64,000 nt of DNA from JADJLQ01 sp044227925 (GTDB lineage: Bacteria; Bacteroidota; Bacteroidia; Chitinophagales; Saprospiraceae): contig JBGAVW010000022.1 of assembly GCA_044227925.1 (NCBI GenBank), positions 4,815-68,814 on the forward strand. Direction: 5' to 3'. Of the stretch, positions 36,325 to 45,736 are shown piece by piece; position 1 is the stretch's first letter; each line of letters opens with the position of its first letter. The notes beneath the pieces are model-generated. The model saw nothing but the letters and a program-made list of their open reading frames with translations. It did not search any database and was not told the DNA's origin. The position numbers and the translations under genes are program-made.

Positions 36325-38028
36325 ATGGCAAACCTCAATATAGATTCAATAAAGAAACGAACATACGATGCAATAGTGATCGGATCCGGAGCAAGTGGTG
36401 GCTGGGCCGCCAAGGAACTTTGTGATCAAGGTTTGAAAACATTGGTGCTGGAAAGAGGACGGGATGTGAAGCATATTATAGATTATCCTACGGCGAGCAA
36501 AGCACCCTGGGAGTTCGAATTCAGAGGTACCGTACCTTTAGATAAAAGAGCAGGATATCCATTTGGAAGGTTTATGAATGAAGCCAATATGCCTTTTGCT
36601 ATGAAAGAAGATGAGCAACCTGTGGTGTATGAAAAACCTTTTAGATGGTTCAGAGGATATCACGTAGGGGGTAAATCATTATTATGGGCAAGACAAACAC
36701 AACGATGGTCGGATTTTGATTGGGAAGGCCCTGCCAGAGATGGATTTGCGGTCGATTGGCCTCTGCGTGCAAAAGATATGGACCCATGGTATACTCATGT
36801 TGAAAAGTTTGCCGGAATAGCAGGCAACAAAGACGGACTTGAAGAATTACCTGATAGTGTAGTGCAACCCGGATTTGAAATGTCTTGTATAGAACACTAT
36901 TTTAAAGAAAAGTTAGAGTCGAATTTTCCAGGCCGGTATTTGATACAGGCTCGCTGTGCTCACCTTACAGATCCTCAGCCTATTCACATACAGCAAAATC
37001 GATCTAAATGCCAAAATCAAAATATGTGCAATCGCGGCTGTATTTATGGGGCTTACTTTAGCAGCAATGCATCTACTATCCCATGGGCTATGAAAACAGG
37101 TAAGCTTACCATGCGCCCGGATGCAGTGGTCCATTCTATTATCTATGACGACAAAAAGCAAAAAGCCATCGGTGTAAAAATCATCGACAGAAACACAAAG
37201 GAAGAATTGGATTTCTTCTCGAAGATTATTTTTGTAAATGCCTCTACCATTAACAGCAATGCCATTTTATTAAATAGTAAATCATCGAGGTTTCCAAATG
37301 GCCTGGGTAATGATAGTGGGGTATTGGGCAAATACATGTCATGGCATAATTATCGAGGAAAGGCGAATGCCCAATATGAGGGGTTTAAAGATAAAAAGAC
37401 TTCCGGCAGAAATCCTTCCAACTCTTATATTCCAAGATTCCGCAATGTGAGAAAACAAGAAATGGACTTCTTACGTGGTTATGCAATTGGTATTGGCGGT
37501 GGCAGAGGCAGCTCCAGTGATACCAGTATGATTGGAGATCAGCTGAGGGAAAATTTATTAAATCCAAAACTCGGGCTCTGGAATATCAGCAGTTGGATGA
37601 TGGGGGAATGTGTACCGACGGAAGATAATCATGTGCGACTTTCTGATGATTTGAAAGACAAATATGGCATTCCTCAGATAGTCCTTTCATGCGAATGGAA
37701 AGAAAATGATGATAAAATGGTGGCCGACTATGTAGAGCAATCCAAAGCCATGTTTGAAGCGGCAGGGTTTATTAATATCACTGCCAATGATACCAAATCA
37801 GCTCCCGGATCCGATATACACGAGATGGGTGGAGTACGTATGGGAAATGATCCAAAGAATTCAATGTTAAATAAATGGAATCAATTGCATGCCTGTAAGA
37901 ATGTTTTTGTCAGCGACGGTGCATGTATGACCAGTACCAGTACCCAAAATCCAACCTTGACTTTTATGGCGATTACAGCCAGAGCTGCAAACAGAGCAGT
38001 GGAGGAATTGAGGAAAAGGAATTTGTAA
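36325..38028 (+). CDS. GMC-family FAD oxidoreductase (gluconate/sugar dehydrogenase large subunit type)
   Basis: A 567-residue FAD dehydrogenase. Dinucleotide motif VIGSGASGGWAAKEL (18-32), a GMC body with YHVGGKSLLWARQ, and the C-terminal IHEMGGVRMG plus STQNPTLTFMAITARAANR that carry the GMC active-site His/Asn region. It lacks a signal peptide and is expected to be co-exported by the Tat signal of the upstream subunit. Known relatives oxidise gluconate, 2-ketogluconate, fructose or sorbitol and pass electrons to cytochrome c. No cytochrome subunit is adjacent; substrate undetermined. Confidence 0.9.
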   Translation: MANLNIDSIKKRTYDAIVIGSGASGGWAAKELCDQGLKTLVLERGRDVKHIIDYPTASKAPWEFEFRGTVPLDKRAGYPFGRFMNEANMPFAMKEDEQPVVYEKPFRWFRGYHVGGKSLLWARQTQRWSDFDWEGPARDGFAVDWPLRAKDMDPWYTHVEKFAGIAGNKDGLEELPDSVVQPGFEMSCIEHYFKEKLESNFPGRYLIQARCAHLTDPQPIHIQQNRSKCQNQNMCNRGCIYGAYFSSNASTIPWAMKTGKLTMRPDAVVHSIIYDDKKQKAIGVKIIDRNTKEELDFFSKIIFVNASTINSNAILLNSKSSRFPNGLGNDSGVLGKYMSWHNYRGKANAQYEGFKDKKTSGRNPSNSYIPRFRNVRKQEMDFLRGYAIGIGGGRGSSSDTSMIGDQLRENLLNPKLGLWNISSWMMGECVPTEDNHVRLSDDLKDKYGIPQIVLSCEWKENDDKMVADYVEQSKAMFEAAGFINITANDTKSAPGSDIHEMGGVRMGNDPKNSMLNKWNQLHACKNVFVSDGACMTSTSTQNPTLTFMAITARAANRAVEELRKRNL

Positions 38029-38337
38029 GTAGTATTTCGCTTTTGTTCAGCAGTTATCAGAAAATAAATATAAATAGAAGCAATTGACCCTGTCATTTGT
38101 GAACTGTTGAGATTATTCACTTTACGGAAGAGAATGGTAAATGTCATAAATATAGGATTCAGATAACATTTGTTTTGGTTAATGAATTCTTAATAAGTAA
38201 AGCCTTAATTAAAATCACTTTTCCGTCTATCGAATAATAACCATCATTGATCTACATATATCTCTGCCATGTATATAATTAAAGTTTGATTTAAGGTTTT
38301 CCTTCAACTTTGGGTTTTAATTTTAAGCTATTCTCTC
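38029..38337. other. 309-base intergenic region upstream of the TonB receptor
   Basis: AT-rich spacer with no supported gene or hairpin. The only regulatory hint is CAACTTTG at 38305-38312, one base from TAnnTTTG, preceded by a TTTG at 38285-38288, but the 16-base spacing is shorter than usual. Confidence 0.45.
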
Positions 38338-40869
38338 ATGAAGTTTTTTTTTACGGCCGTTCTGGTTTTTTTCACTTTATTTTCGTTTGCACAATTTGGC
38401 CCTGGCGGGGGTGGCGCTCAAACACCTACAATCGTAGGTAAAATTACGGGTACCATTATTGACAGTAACACACGTGATCAGGTAGAGTTTGCGACCATTG
38501 CTTTGCGCAGGGTGGGAAGCACTAAAGATATCAACGGTACCCTTACGGATGAGAAAGGGGAATTTAAGCTGGACAATGTATCTCAGGGGAAATATTCCAT
38601 CATTATCTCTTTCCTGGGATACGAGACCAAAACGATTTCAAATATTGAGCTTACTCCGAAAAAACCGGATGCCAATTTAGGTAAAATCATGTTTAGCCCA
38701 CAGGGTGTAGCTTTGAACGAGGTGACCGTAGAGGATAAAGCCAGCCTGATCGAAAACAGGGTAGACAAACTGGTGTACAATGCAGAAAAAGATGCTACAT
38801 CCGCAGGTGGTAGTGCTGTAGATGTACTACAAAAAGTGCCTTTATTATCTGTTGACCTCGATGGTAATGTAAGCCTGAGAGGGTCTCAGAATCTGAGAAT
38901 TTTGATTAATGGAAAACCGAGTGGAATGTTTTCAAATAATGTAGCTGATGCATTAAAGATGATCCCTGCAGATCAGATCAAAAGTGTGGAGGTAATCACC
39001 AACCCATCTGCCAAATACGATGGTGAAGGTTCAGGTGGGATAATCAATATCATTACAAAGAAGAAAAATGCAAATGGAACCAATGGAAGCGTGAATGCTG
39101 CTGTTGGAACCCGGCAAAACAATTTATTCCTCAATCTCGGTGTCCGCAAAGGAAGATTTGGATTAAACGGCGGTGGTGGTGCATTTTGGGGGTGGCCAGG
39201 CTTAGGTAAAAATTCATTGCTTAGAGAAAACTTTGACAATGGCTTGACTAGTGCGGCTACGAATATTACCAGCGAACTTGGAAGTAATACCACCTCACGT
39301 ATTGGTTTTAACGGGAATTTTAGCGCTGACTATGACTTCAATGCTTTTAACAGCGTATCAAGTACTTTTCGTACTAATGGATTTGCAATGGATAGAAGCT
39401 CGAATACTGCCGTCTCCATTAATAATATAGCTCAGCAAATCAGATCAGGATATAATAGAGTGAATGAAGCGGACAATCTAAGAGGTGGATTTGATTGGAA
39501 TACAGATTTTAAACGAACGTTTAAGAAAAAAGATCAGGAACTGGGTTTTGCATTCCAATGGTCTTATAATAAAAGTTTTACCGATAATCTTTTTATCACT
39601 GAAAACGATCCTTCAACCATATTCAACACCCCGCTGCAGAATATCAATCAACAAAGTGATAATAATGGTATAAATAATGAATATACTATACAGACAGACT
39701 ATACGCATCCCTTTAGTGCCAAAGCCAAAATGGAAATAGGAGCGAAAGCCGTACTCAGGGACATCAATTCAGATTTGAATTATTCACTTTATAATTTTGA
39801 TCAGTCAAAATACATTCCCGATCCTTCCAGAACCAGTATCTACAATTATAATCAGGATGTAGCCGCAGGGTATGCATCATTTACTTTAGGTCTGTCAAAG
39901 ACAATTAGTATGATCACCGGTGCGCGATGGGAATATACACAGATCAATGGAGCATATGAGACCGGCAATACCAGTCCCTACAAAAACAGTTATTCCAATC
40001 TTTTACCCAATATTTCTTTTTCAAAGCAACTTCCTAAATTCAGGACAGTGAAACTGGGATATTCAAAACGCATACAAAGACCAAGTTTGTTTTATATCAA
40101 CCCTTTCCAGGATGCACAGGACTTTAGAAACATTACCCAGGGTAATCCAAATTTGAAACCTGAGTTGACTGATCAGTTGGAATTAGTATTGACTACCTTC
40201 CTCAAGGGTTCGATGGTAAACCTATCTTTCTATGGAAAACATACCGGAGAAATCATCGAACAGTTTACTACCGTAGATCCCGAAGGTATTTCGAAAACCA
40301 CTTTTCAAAATGCCGGTGATAATTACTCCTATGGGGTGAATGCATTTAGCTCGGTAAATGTCACTAAAAAATGGACCCTGCGTGGTAATGTGAATGTAGG
40401 ATCCTACAATACGAAGTCCAATCTGACCCAACAAAATTTCAGTGCCGGTGTGCAATATTCAGCCTTTTTGATGTCTTCGTTTGATTTTAAAACCAAAGGA
40501 TTAAAAGCCGATTTGTTTGGAATCTTTAATTCACCTCGCCGATCATTGCAAGGTACCAATCCATCTTTTTCTATGTATTCAATTGGTCTGAGAAAAGATA
40601 TTCTCAAGAAGAAAGGTACTATAGGATTTAATACAGTTACACCGTTTACCAAATACCGTAATTTCGAATCCAATATTAAAGGTGACAATTTTGTTTCTAC
40701 ATCATCTTTTCAAATTCCATTCTCTTCATTTGGTATTAATTTTAGCTATCAATGGGGTAAGATGAATTTTAATGCTCAACCAAAGAAACGTGGTGTGAAA
40801 AACGATGACCTAAAAGATGGCGGCGGAGAAATGGGTGGTGGACAACAACAAGGTGGGGCAAGAAATTAA
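38338..40869 (+). CDS. TonB-dependent receptor with CarboxypepD_reg domain and OMP_b-brl_3 barrel
   Basis: An 843-residue outer-membrane receptor not of the SusC type. Signal peptide ends at FAQ (residue 19), followed by a Gly-rich linker. A CarboxypepD_reg domain begins with KITGTIIDSNTRDQVEFATI. The plug contains VLQKVPLLSVDLDGNVSLRG and SVEVITNPSAKYDGEGSGGIINI, and the rest is an outer-membrane barrel of the OMP_b-brl_3 group. It ends in a polar Gly/Gln-rich tail rather than an aromatic residue, which is odd for a BAM substrate. No SusD partner. Ligand unknown. Confidence 0.9.
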   Translation: MKFFFTAVLVFFTLFSFAQFGPGGGGAQTPTIVGKITGTIIDSNTRDQVEFATIALRRVGSTKDINGTLTDEKGEFKLDNVSQGKYSIIISFLGYETKTISNIELTPKKPDANLGKIMFSPQGVALNEVTVEDKASLIENRVDKLVYNAEKDATSAGGSAVDVLQKVPLLSVDLDGNVSLRGSQNLRILINGKPSGMFSNNVADALKMIPADQIKSVEVITNPSAKYDGEGSGGIINIITKKKNANGTNGSVNAAVGTRQNNLFLNLGVRKGRFGLNGGGGAFWGWPGLGKNSLLRENFDNGLTSAATNITSELGSNTTSRIGFNGNFSADYDFNAFNSVSSTFRTNGFAMDRSSNTAVSINNIAQQIRSGYNRVNEADNLRGGFDWNTDFKRTFKKKDQELGFAFQWSYNKSFTDNLFITENDPSTIFNTPLQNINQQSDNNGINNEYTIQTDYTHPFSAKAKMEIGAKAVLRDINSDLNYSLYNFDQSKYIPDPSRTSIYNYNQDVAAGYASFTLGLSKTISMITGARWEYTQINGAYETGNTSPYKNSYSNLLPNISFSKQLPKFRTVKLGYSKRIQRPSLFYINPFQDAQDFRNITQGNPNLKPELTDQLELVLTTFLKGSMVNLSFYGKHTGEIIEQFTTVDPEGISKTTFQNAGDNYSYGVNAFSSVNVTKKWTLRGNVNVGSYNTKSNLTQQNFSAGVQYSAFLMSSFDFKTKGLKADLFGIFNSPRRSLQGTNPSFSMYSIGLRKDILKKKGTIGFNTVTPFTKYRNFESNIKGDNFVSTSSFQIPFSSFGINFSYQWGKMNFNAQPKKRGVKNDDLKDGGGEMGGGQQQGGARN

Positions 40870-40995
40870 AAACGAGTTTCCGGTAGTTTTCTTACGTATA
40901 CCACGAAGTACACAAATAATAGTTCAAAAATCTTCCTGTGATGATTGGATACATTCCTTAAGTATTGGGATTATTTTCTATCTTGATACCCGTCA

Positions 40996-41853
40996 ATGCA
41001 TCCTTTAAGAATATTCATGCCTGTACTTTTAATTCTTTTTTTCATGATAGAGGATATCTATGCCCAGGAATTACGGGTAATGACTTTTAATATTCGCTAC
41101 GATACACCCAAAGACAGCATGAATAGCTGGGAGCATCGTAAAGACTTTGCAGCATCGTATTTGCCATTTTACGATCTCGACATCTGCGGTATGCAGGAGG
41201 CATTAGTACAGCAATGCCAGTACCTGGACTCCGTGTTGGAAGATTATTCATATATCGGTGTAGGGCGTGATGATGGAAAAGAAAAAGGCGAGTTTAGCCC
41301 AATATTTTACAATCACACCCGGTTAAAGCCATTGGAATCAGGTACGTTTTGGTTGAGCGAATCACCTGCTGTTCCAGGCAAGGCCTGGGATGCCAATCTG
41401 CCTCGCATTGTCACCTGGGCAAAATTTAAAAGGAAGGGCAGGGGCCGTTCATTTTATGTGTTCAATACTCATTTTGACCATCAGGGTGTGATTGCAAGAA
41501 GAGAGAGTGCGACACTTTTGCTGACCAAAGTAAAAGAGATTGCTGGAGATAAAAATGCCATTATCACAGGTGACTTTAATGCGACACCCGGTGAGGAACC
41601 TATTCAAATCATTACGGATATCAGGAATCCATTGCATCTCTTAGACTCGGAACACAGCTCATCGTCCGGTCATTTTGGTGTGTACAGTTCCTTCAATGGA
41701 TTTCAGACTATCGAACAGGAGGGCCGTCATATCGACTATATATTTTTGAATAATCCATCCATCAAAGTAATTCGACATGGTACCTTATCACATGCCAGGG
41801 CAGGAAAGTATGCATCCGATCACCATCCTGTGATATCCATATTGAAATTCTGA
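40996..41853 (+). CDS. exported endonuclease/exonuclease/phosphatase-family hydrolase
   Basis: A 285-residue EEP-fold metal hydrolase with a signal peptide (first 23, ending at IYAQ). Family motifs in order: VMTFNIRYDTP, GMQEAL with the metal Glu, FNTHFDHQG with the catalytic His, GDFNATPG, and SDHHPVI. Exported Bacteroidota members of this group are usually phosphodiesterases or sugar-phosphate/phospholipid hydrolases rather than DNA nucleases. ATG at 41017 is an alternative start. Confidence 0.88.
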   Translation: MHPLRIFMPVLLILFFMIEDIYAQELRVMTFNIRYDTPKDSMNSWEHRKDFAASYLPFYDLDICGMQEALVQQCQYLDSVLEDYSYIGVGRDDGKEKGEFSPIFYNHTRLKPLESGTFWLSESPAVPGKAWDANLPRIVTWAKFKRKGRGRSFYVFNTHFDHQGVIARRESATLLLTKVKEIAGDKNAIITGDFNATPGEEPIQIITDIRNPLHLLDSEHSSSSGHFGVYSSFNGFQTIEQEGRHIDYIFLNNPSIKVIRHGTLSHARAGKYASDHHPVISILKF

Positions 41854-41866
41854 CAAGAATAATTCT

Positions 41867-41874
41867 TATTTTCG
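41867..41874 (+). promoter_or_regulatory. -7-like element TATTTTCG, upstream of the acetyltransferase operon
   Basis: TATTTTCG ends nine bases before the ATG at 41884, with a TTG 22 bases upstream (41842-41844). It is the same octamer as before glgE. The implied leader is only a few bases. Confidence 0.4.
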
Positions 41875-41883
41875 CTTTTAAAT

Positions 41884-42303
41884 ATGGATGGCTATTACAT
41901 TTCGACCGATAAGGGTGCATTGGACATTGATTTTATCCATCATTATCTATCTGAAGCTTCATACTGGGCTCAGGGCAGAAGCAAAGCGATAGTCCAAAAA
42001 TCAATTGAACATTCTTTATGCTTTGGTGTGTATACATCCGGGCATGAGCAAGTAGGGTTTGCGAGAGTACTCACCGATTATTCTATTCTATTTTATTTAA
42101 TGGATGTGTTCATTATTGAAAATCATCGTAAAAAAGGACTATCGAAATATTTAATGGAGACGATAATGAATCACCCGGAATTACAGGGGTTCCAACGATA
42201 TATGCTGGCTACTCACGATGCTCATTCATTGTATTCACAATTTGGGTTTGAATTGATTAAACATCCCGAATGGTTCATGGAAATAGTAAATAAACCGTCA
42301 TGA
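41884..42303 (+). CDS. GNAT-family N-acetyltransferase
   Basis: A 139-residue GNAT acetyltransferase. The acetyl-CoA-binding motif A region is DVFIIENHRKKGLSKYLMETI (VxxxxRxxGxG variant), and GFARVLTDYSILFYLMDVF is the central beta-strand. Substrate unknown. First gene of a four-gene operon; its stop overlaps the next start as ATGA. Confidence 0.88.
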   Translation: MDGYYISTDKGALDIDFIHHYLSEASYWAQGRSKAIVQKSIEHSLCFGVYTSGHEQVGFARVLTDYSILFYLMDVFIIENHRKKGLSKYLMETIMNHPELQGFQRYMLATHDAHSLYSQFGFELIKHPEWFMEIVNKPS

Positions 42304-43025
42304 TCAGGTTAGACTCTTATTTAAATACAAAAGTATATTTTGCATTTATACTTTTTCTGATAGCAGTGATTATTGCATTCTGGCGAAGTTATTTTTCTAT
42401 ACTTTCATTTCAGCCCACCGTACTAAATCACCTTCATGGTCTCAGTATGACGCTTTGGGTCTTATTATTAATTATTCAACCGTTATTGATCAAGTATAAT
42501 CTAAAATCAATCCATCGTACTATTGGGAAATTTTCATACCTGTTGTTCCCTTTTATATTGGTTTCCATTTTATTATTGTTAAAACACAACATGGAAGGAG
42601 TGCGGTTGGATAATGATTTTATCTTTTCTTTTCAAGCGTTAGTATTTATATCTGCGTTGGCCTTCGGATTACTTTATTTTCTTGCTATAAAAAATAAGGC
42701 CAGGTCCGATATTCATGCCAGATACATGGTAAGTACATTATTTCCAATAATTACCCCTGTTACCGATAGGCTCATCAGCAGATTTTTTCAGTCCTGGATA
42801 GCTCATGCCCCGCAGATTGGGGGCAATCCTATGTTGCCTTTTTTTGGCTTCATACTGGCAGATATATTGCTTGTTGGATTATTGATTTGGGACCTGGTGT
42901 CGAATAAGAGAAAAGATGTATTTCCGATCGTTGCTGGTATTGTAATTCTTTTCCAAATTTCAGTATTTACTTTGTACAAATTCCAATGGTGGAAAAATTT
43001 TTGTATTTGGTTTTTATCTTTATGA
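42300..43025 (+). CDS. polytopic membrane protein, unrecognised, in acetyltransferase/SRAP operon
   Basis: A 241-residue protein with about seven hydrophobic segments. Two His lie in adjacent helices: LNHLHGLSMTLW and SIHRTIGKFSY. A third conserved-looking stretch is DIHARYMVSTLFPIITPVTDR. The His arrangement recalls haem-binding or DUF2306-like membrane proteins, but this is only a resemblance. It overlaps the preceding GNAT gene by four bases and is followed 13 bases later by another GNAT gene. Confidence 0.75.
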   Translation: MIRLDSYLNTKVYFAFILFLIAVIIAFWRSYFSILSFQPTVLNHLHGLSMTLWVLLLIIQPLLIKYNLKSIHRTIGKFSYLLFPFILVSILLLLKHNMEGVRLDNDFIFSFQALVFISALAFGLLYFLAIKNKARSDIHARYMVSTLFPIITPVTDRLISRFFQSWIAHAPQIGGNPMLPFFGFILADILLVGLLIWDLVSNKRKDVFPIVAGIVILFQISVFTLYKFQWWKNFCIWFLSL

Positions 43026-43038
43026 CTATTCATCAGGT

Positions 43039-43494
43039 ATGGTTTATAAATGTAAGCAAGTAGATTCTGAAGACCACCACTTCCGGTCATTGGTCAAAGC
43101 GTTAGATGCAGAACTGGCGGGTTATAACGGAGAAAAGGATGAGTTTTATACTCAATTTAATTCCATACAATATATAAAAAATGCAATTCTGGTATTGGAT
43201 GAAAATGATCTTCCGCTGGCTTGCGGCGCATTTAAAAAATACGCTGATGACACTGTAGAGATCAAACGCATGTATGTGCATCCCGATCACAGAAGGCATG
43301 GACTTGCATCAACGGTATTGACTCAATTGGAATTGTGGGCTAAAGAATTGGGGTTTGAATATGCATTATTGGAAACAGGAGAATTTTTACCTGGTACGGT
43401 GGCATTCTATAAGAAATGCGGCTATAGTATCATTCCCAATTACGATCAGTATGTTGGAATAGAAGGCAGCATTTGTTTTAAAAAGACATTATAA
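43039..43494 (+). CDS. GNAT-family N-acetyltransferase
   Basis: A 151-residue acetyltransferase clearly distinct from the GNAT two genes upstream. Motif A is VEIKRMYVHPDHRRHGLAS, with the RxxG acetyl-CoA pyrophosphate loop. ALLETGEFLPGTVAFYKKCGY is the C-terminal GNAT helix/strand. Third gene in the operon, 11 bases before the SRAP gene. Confidence 0.9.
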   Translation: MVYKCKQVDSEDHHFRSLVKALDAELAGYNGEKDEFYTQFNSIQYIKNAILVLDENDLPLACGAFKKYADDTVEIKRMYVHPDHRRHGLASTVLTQLELWAKELGFEYALLETGEFLPGTVAFYKKCGYSIIPNYDQYVGIEGSICFKKTL

Positions 43495-43505
43495 AATAGT
43501 ATAAT

Positions 43506-44213
43506 ATGTGTGGAAGATCATCTCTTACAAAAACAGAAAAGGAACTGGAAGCCAGATTTCAGGCCACATTTTATAGCGAGGATTTGGAGCGATATAACCC
43601 ATTGCCAAACTTTAATGTAGCACCTACTCATATGATGCCTGTCATCAGCAATCAGGACCCGGCCCATTTTCGACCAATGAAATGGGGTTTGATTCCTTTC
43701 TGGGCCAAAGACGCCAAGGTAGGATATAAGATGATCAATGCAAGAATAGAAACGCTTGAAGATAAAACTTTTAAAAGCGCTTTAGAAAAAAGAAGATGTC
43801 TCGTACCAATGGATGGGTACTATGAATGGAAAGTATCCGGTAAGAAAAAAATACCTTACCGCATAGTGATCGAACACGGTAAACTTTTTGCTGCGGCTGG
43901 CTTATGGGAAAAATGGAAATCACCTACTGGAGAAATCATCGAATCCTATACCATTATTACGCAGCCAGCCACTGAAAAAATGGCTCATATACATGACCGG
44001 ATGCCAGCCATTTTGCTGCCGGAGCAGGAAAAGGATTGGCTGGATGCAGCCCTTTCAGGCAAGGAAGCTTTGCAACTCATCATTCCATATCCGGATGAAT
44101 TGATAGATTCTTATACCGTGAGTGATCGGGTGGGAAAAGTCAGTGAAAATGACAAAGCATTGATAGAAGAAGTAAAGGTAAAAGAGGAGATACAAGGAGA
44201 TCTTTTTAGTTGA
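43506..44213 (+). CDS. yedK: SOS response-associated peptidase/abasic-site crosslinker (SRAP, YedK-type)
   Basis: A 235-residue SRAP/HMCES-family protein that forms a stable thiazolidine crosslink with abasic sites in single-stranded DNA. Cys2 (MCGRSSL) becomes the N-terminal nucleophile after Met removal. NARIET provides the conserved Asn/Arg, VPMDGYYEWK the catalytic Glu, and AHIHDRMP the active-site His. Last gene in a compact operon behind two acetyltransferases and a membrane protein. Confidence 0.93.
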   Translation: MCGRSSLTKTEKELEARFQATFYSEDLERYNPLPNFNVAPTHMMPVISNQDPAHFRPMKWGLIPFWAKDAKVGYKMINARIETLEDKTFKSALEKRRCLVPMDGYYEWKVSGKKKIPYRIVIEHGKLFAAAGLWEKWKSPTGEIIESYTIITQPATEKMAHIHDRMPAILLPEQEKDWLDAALSGKEALQLIIPYPDELIDSYTVSDRVGKVSENDKALIEEVKVKEEIQGDLFS

Positions 44214-44467
44214 AAAAGGGTAGTATAAATTTATTGATTCTATGTAATCTGGCACACATTGTAGTATTAAGCCATTACTAGATGTAGTATGAACACGTTG
44301 ACCATCGTGAATTTGAATCAATTGGCATACTGTATTCAGATTAAATTATACTATAAAAAATAGGACACAGAGCAGATGTGCTTTTCAAATCGGCTTCACG
44401 ATTCAAAATCAGAATTTTCGTGCGTATTCACCTGATTTTGTACATTTATCTTCATCATTTATAATAT

Positions 44468-45736
44468 ATGCAAAAACGAGATTTTATTCGCACCATGACT
44501 GGCATTGGCCTGGGTTCGACCGCTTTTTTTTCTACCCTCGAAAAATTGGCAGCGCAACATGAATTCGTGTCTCCTGTCGAATTGGCTAAAGATGAAGATT
44601 TTTGGTTAAAAGTAAGAAGCGGCTACAAATTAAAGCCGGACTATATCAATTTAGAAAACGGGTATTACTGTATTATACCCAATTATACCTTAGATAAATT
44701 TAAAAGCCGGGTGAATGAAATAAATTTCCAGGGTTCATGGTACATGCGCAATCACCGTTTTGATGACAATATAATGATCAGAAAAAAATTAGCAGAGGTG
44801 GTAGGCTGTACACATGAAGAGGTTGTCCTTACAAGAAACACTACCGAATCCATTGATACTGTAATTGCAGGTTATGATTGGAAGCCCGGAGATGAAGCAG
44901 TCATGGCCAACCAGGACTATGGGGCTATGCTGGATATGTTTGCCTTACAAGCCAAAAGATATGGTTTGGTTCAAAAACGGATAGATGTACCTCTGCATCC
45001 CAAATCAGACGAAGAGATTGTAGAAATATATGCTGATGCGATTACACCTAAAACCCGGTTGATGATGGTATGTCATATGATCAATATCACCGGTCATATA
45101 TTACCAATAAAAAAAATAGCCGACATGGCTCATAGTAAAAATGTAGATGTATTGGTAGACGGAGCCCACTGTGTAGGACATTTTAAATTTGATATACCTG
45201 GCCTGGGAGTGGATTATTATGCAAGTAGCCTGCACAAATGGTTGAGTACACCGCTTGGAGCAGGTTTGCTTTACGTTAGAAAAGAAAAAATCAAAAACTT
45301 GTGGCAATTTTTTGGTGATATGGGATATGCCGATGATGATATCAGGAAATTAAATCATACCGGTACTCCGCCAGTACACACGGATCTTGCTGTCTTGGAT
45401 GCCATCGATTATTATAATTTGATTGGTCCTGAACGAAAGGAAGCAAGGATGAGGTATCTGCAAAATTATTGGACCTCTAAAGTAAGGAATGAACCGAATA
45501 TTATAGTGAACACACCAGCAGATCCGGCCCGATCCTGCGGTATTGCCAATGTAGGGATACGAAATAGAAAGCCGGGTGACCTAGCCAAGACTTTATTAGA
45601 CAAGTATAAAATTTTTACGGTTGCCATCGATGGAGTGGGGGTACATGGTTGCAGGATTTCACCTAATATTTATACTACCGTAAATGAATTGGACAAATTT
45701 GTATTCGCATTAAAAGAGTTGGCTAAGGCTTCATAA
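44468..45736 (+). CDS. exported class V aminotransferase (isopenicillin-N-epimerase-like)
   Basis: A 422-residue PLP enzyme of the aminotransferase V group. The N-terminus MQKRDFIRTMTGIGLGSTAF resembles a Tat signal with Lys-Arg in place of Arg-Arg. The PLP Lys is K257 in SSLHKWLSTPLGAG, the ring-nitrogen Asp is in VDGAHCVGHF (D231), and the phosphate-binding region is RNTTESIDTVI. Relatives include isopenicillin N epimerase and cysteine desulfurase-like proteins. Periplasmic location would be consistent with Tat export of a folded cofactor enzyme. Its TAA overlaps the next ATG by one base. Confidence 0.88.
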   Translation: MQKRDFIRTMTGIGLGSTAFFSTLEKLAAQHEFVSPVELAKDEDFWLKVRSGYKLKPDYINLENGYYCIIPNYTLDKFKSRVNEINFQGSWYMRNHRFDDNIMIRKKLAEVVGCTHEEVVLTRNTTESIDTVIAGYDWKPGDEAVMANQDYGAMLDMFALQAKRYGLVQKRIDVPLHPKSDEEIVEIYADAITPKTRLMMVCHMINITGHILPIKKIADMAHSKNVDVLVDGAHCVGHFKFDIPGLGVDYYASSLHKWLSTPLGAGLLYVRKEKIKNLWQFFGDMGYADDDIRKLNHTGTPPVHTDLAVLDAIDYYNLIGPERKEARMRYLQNYWTSKVRNEPNIIVNTPADPARSCGIANVGIRNRKPGDLAKTLLDKYKIFTVAIDGVGVHGCRISPNIYTTVNELDKFVFALKELAKAS

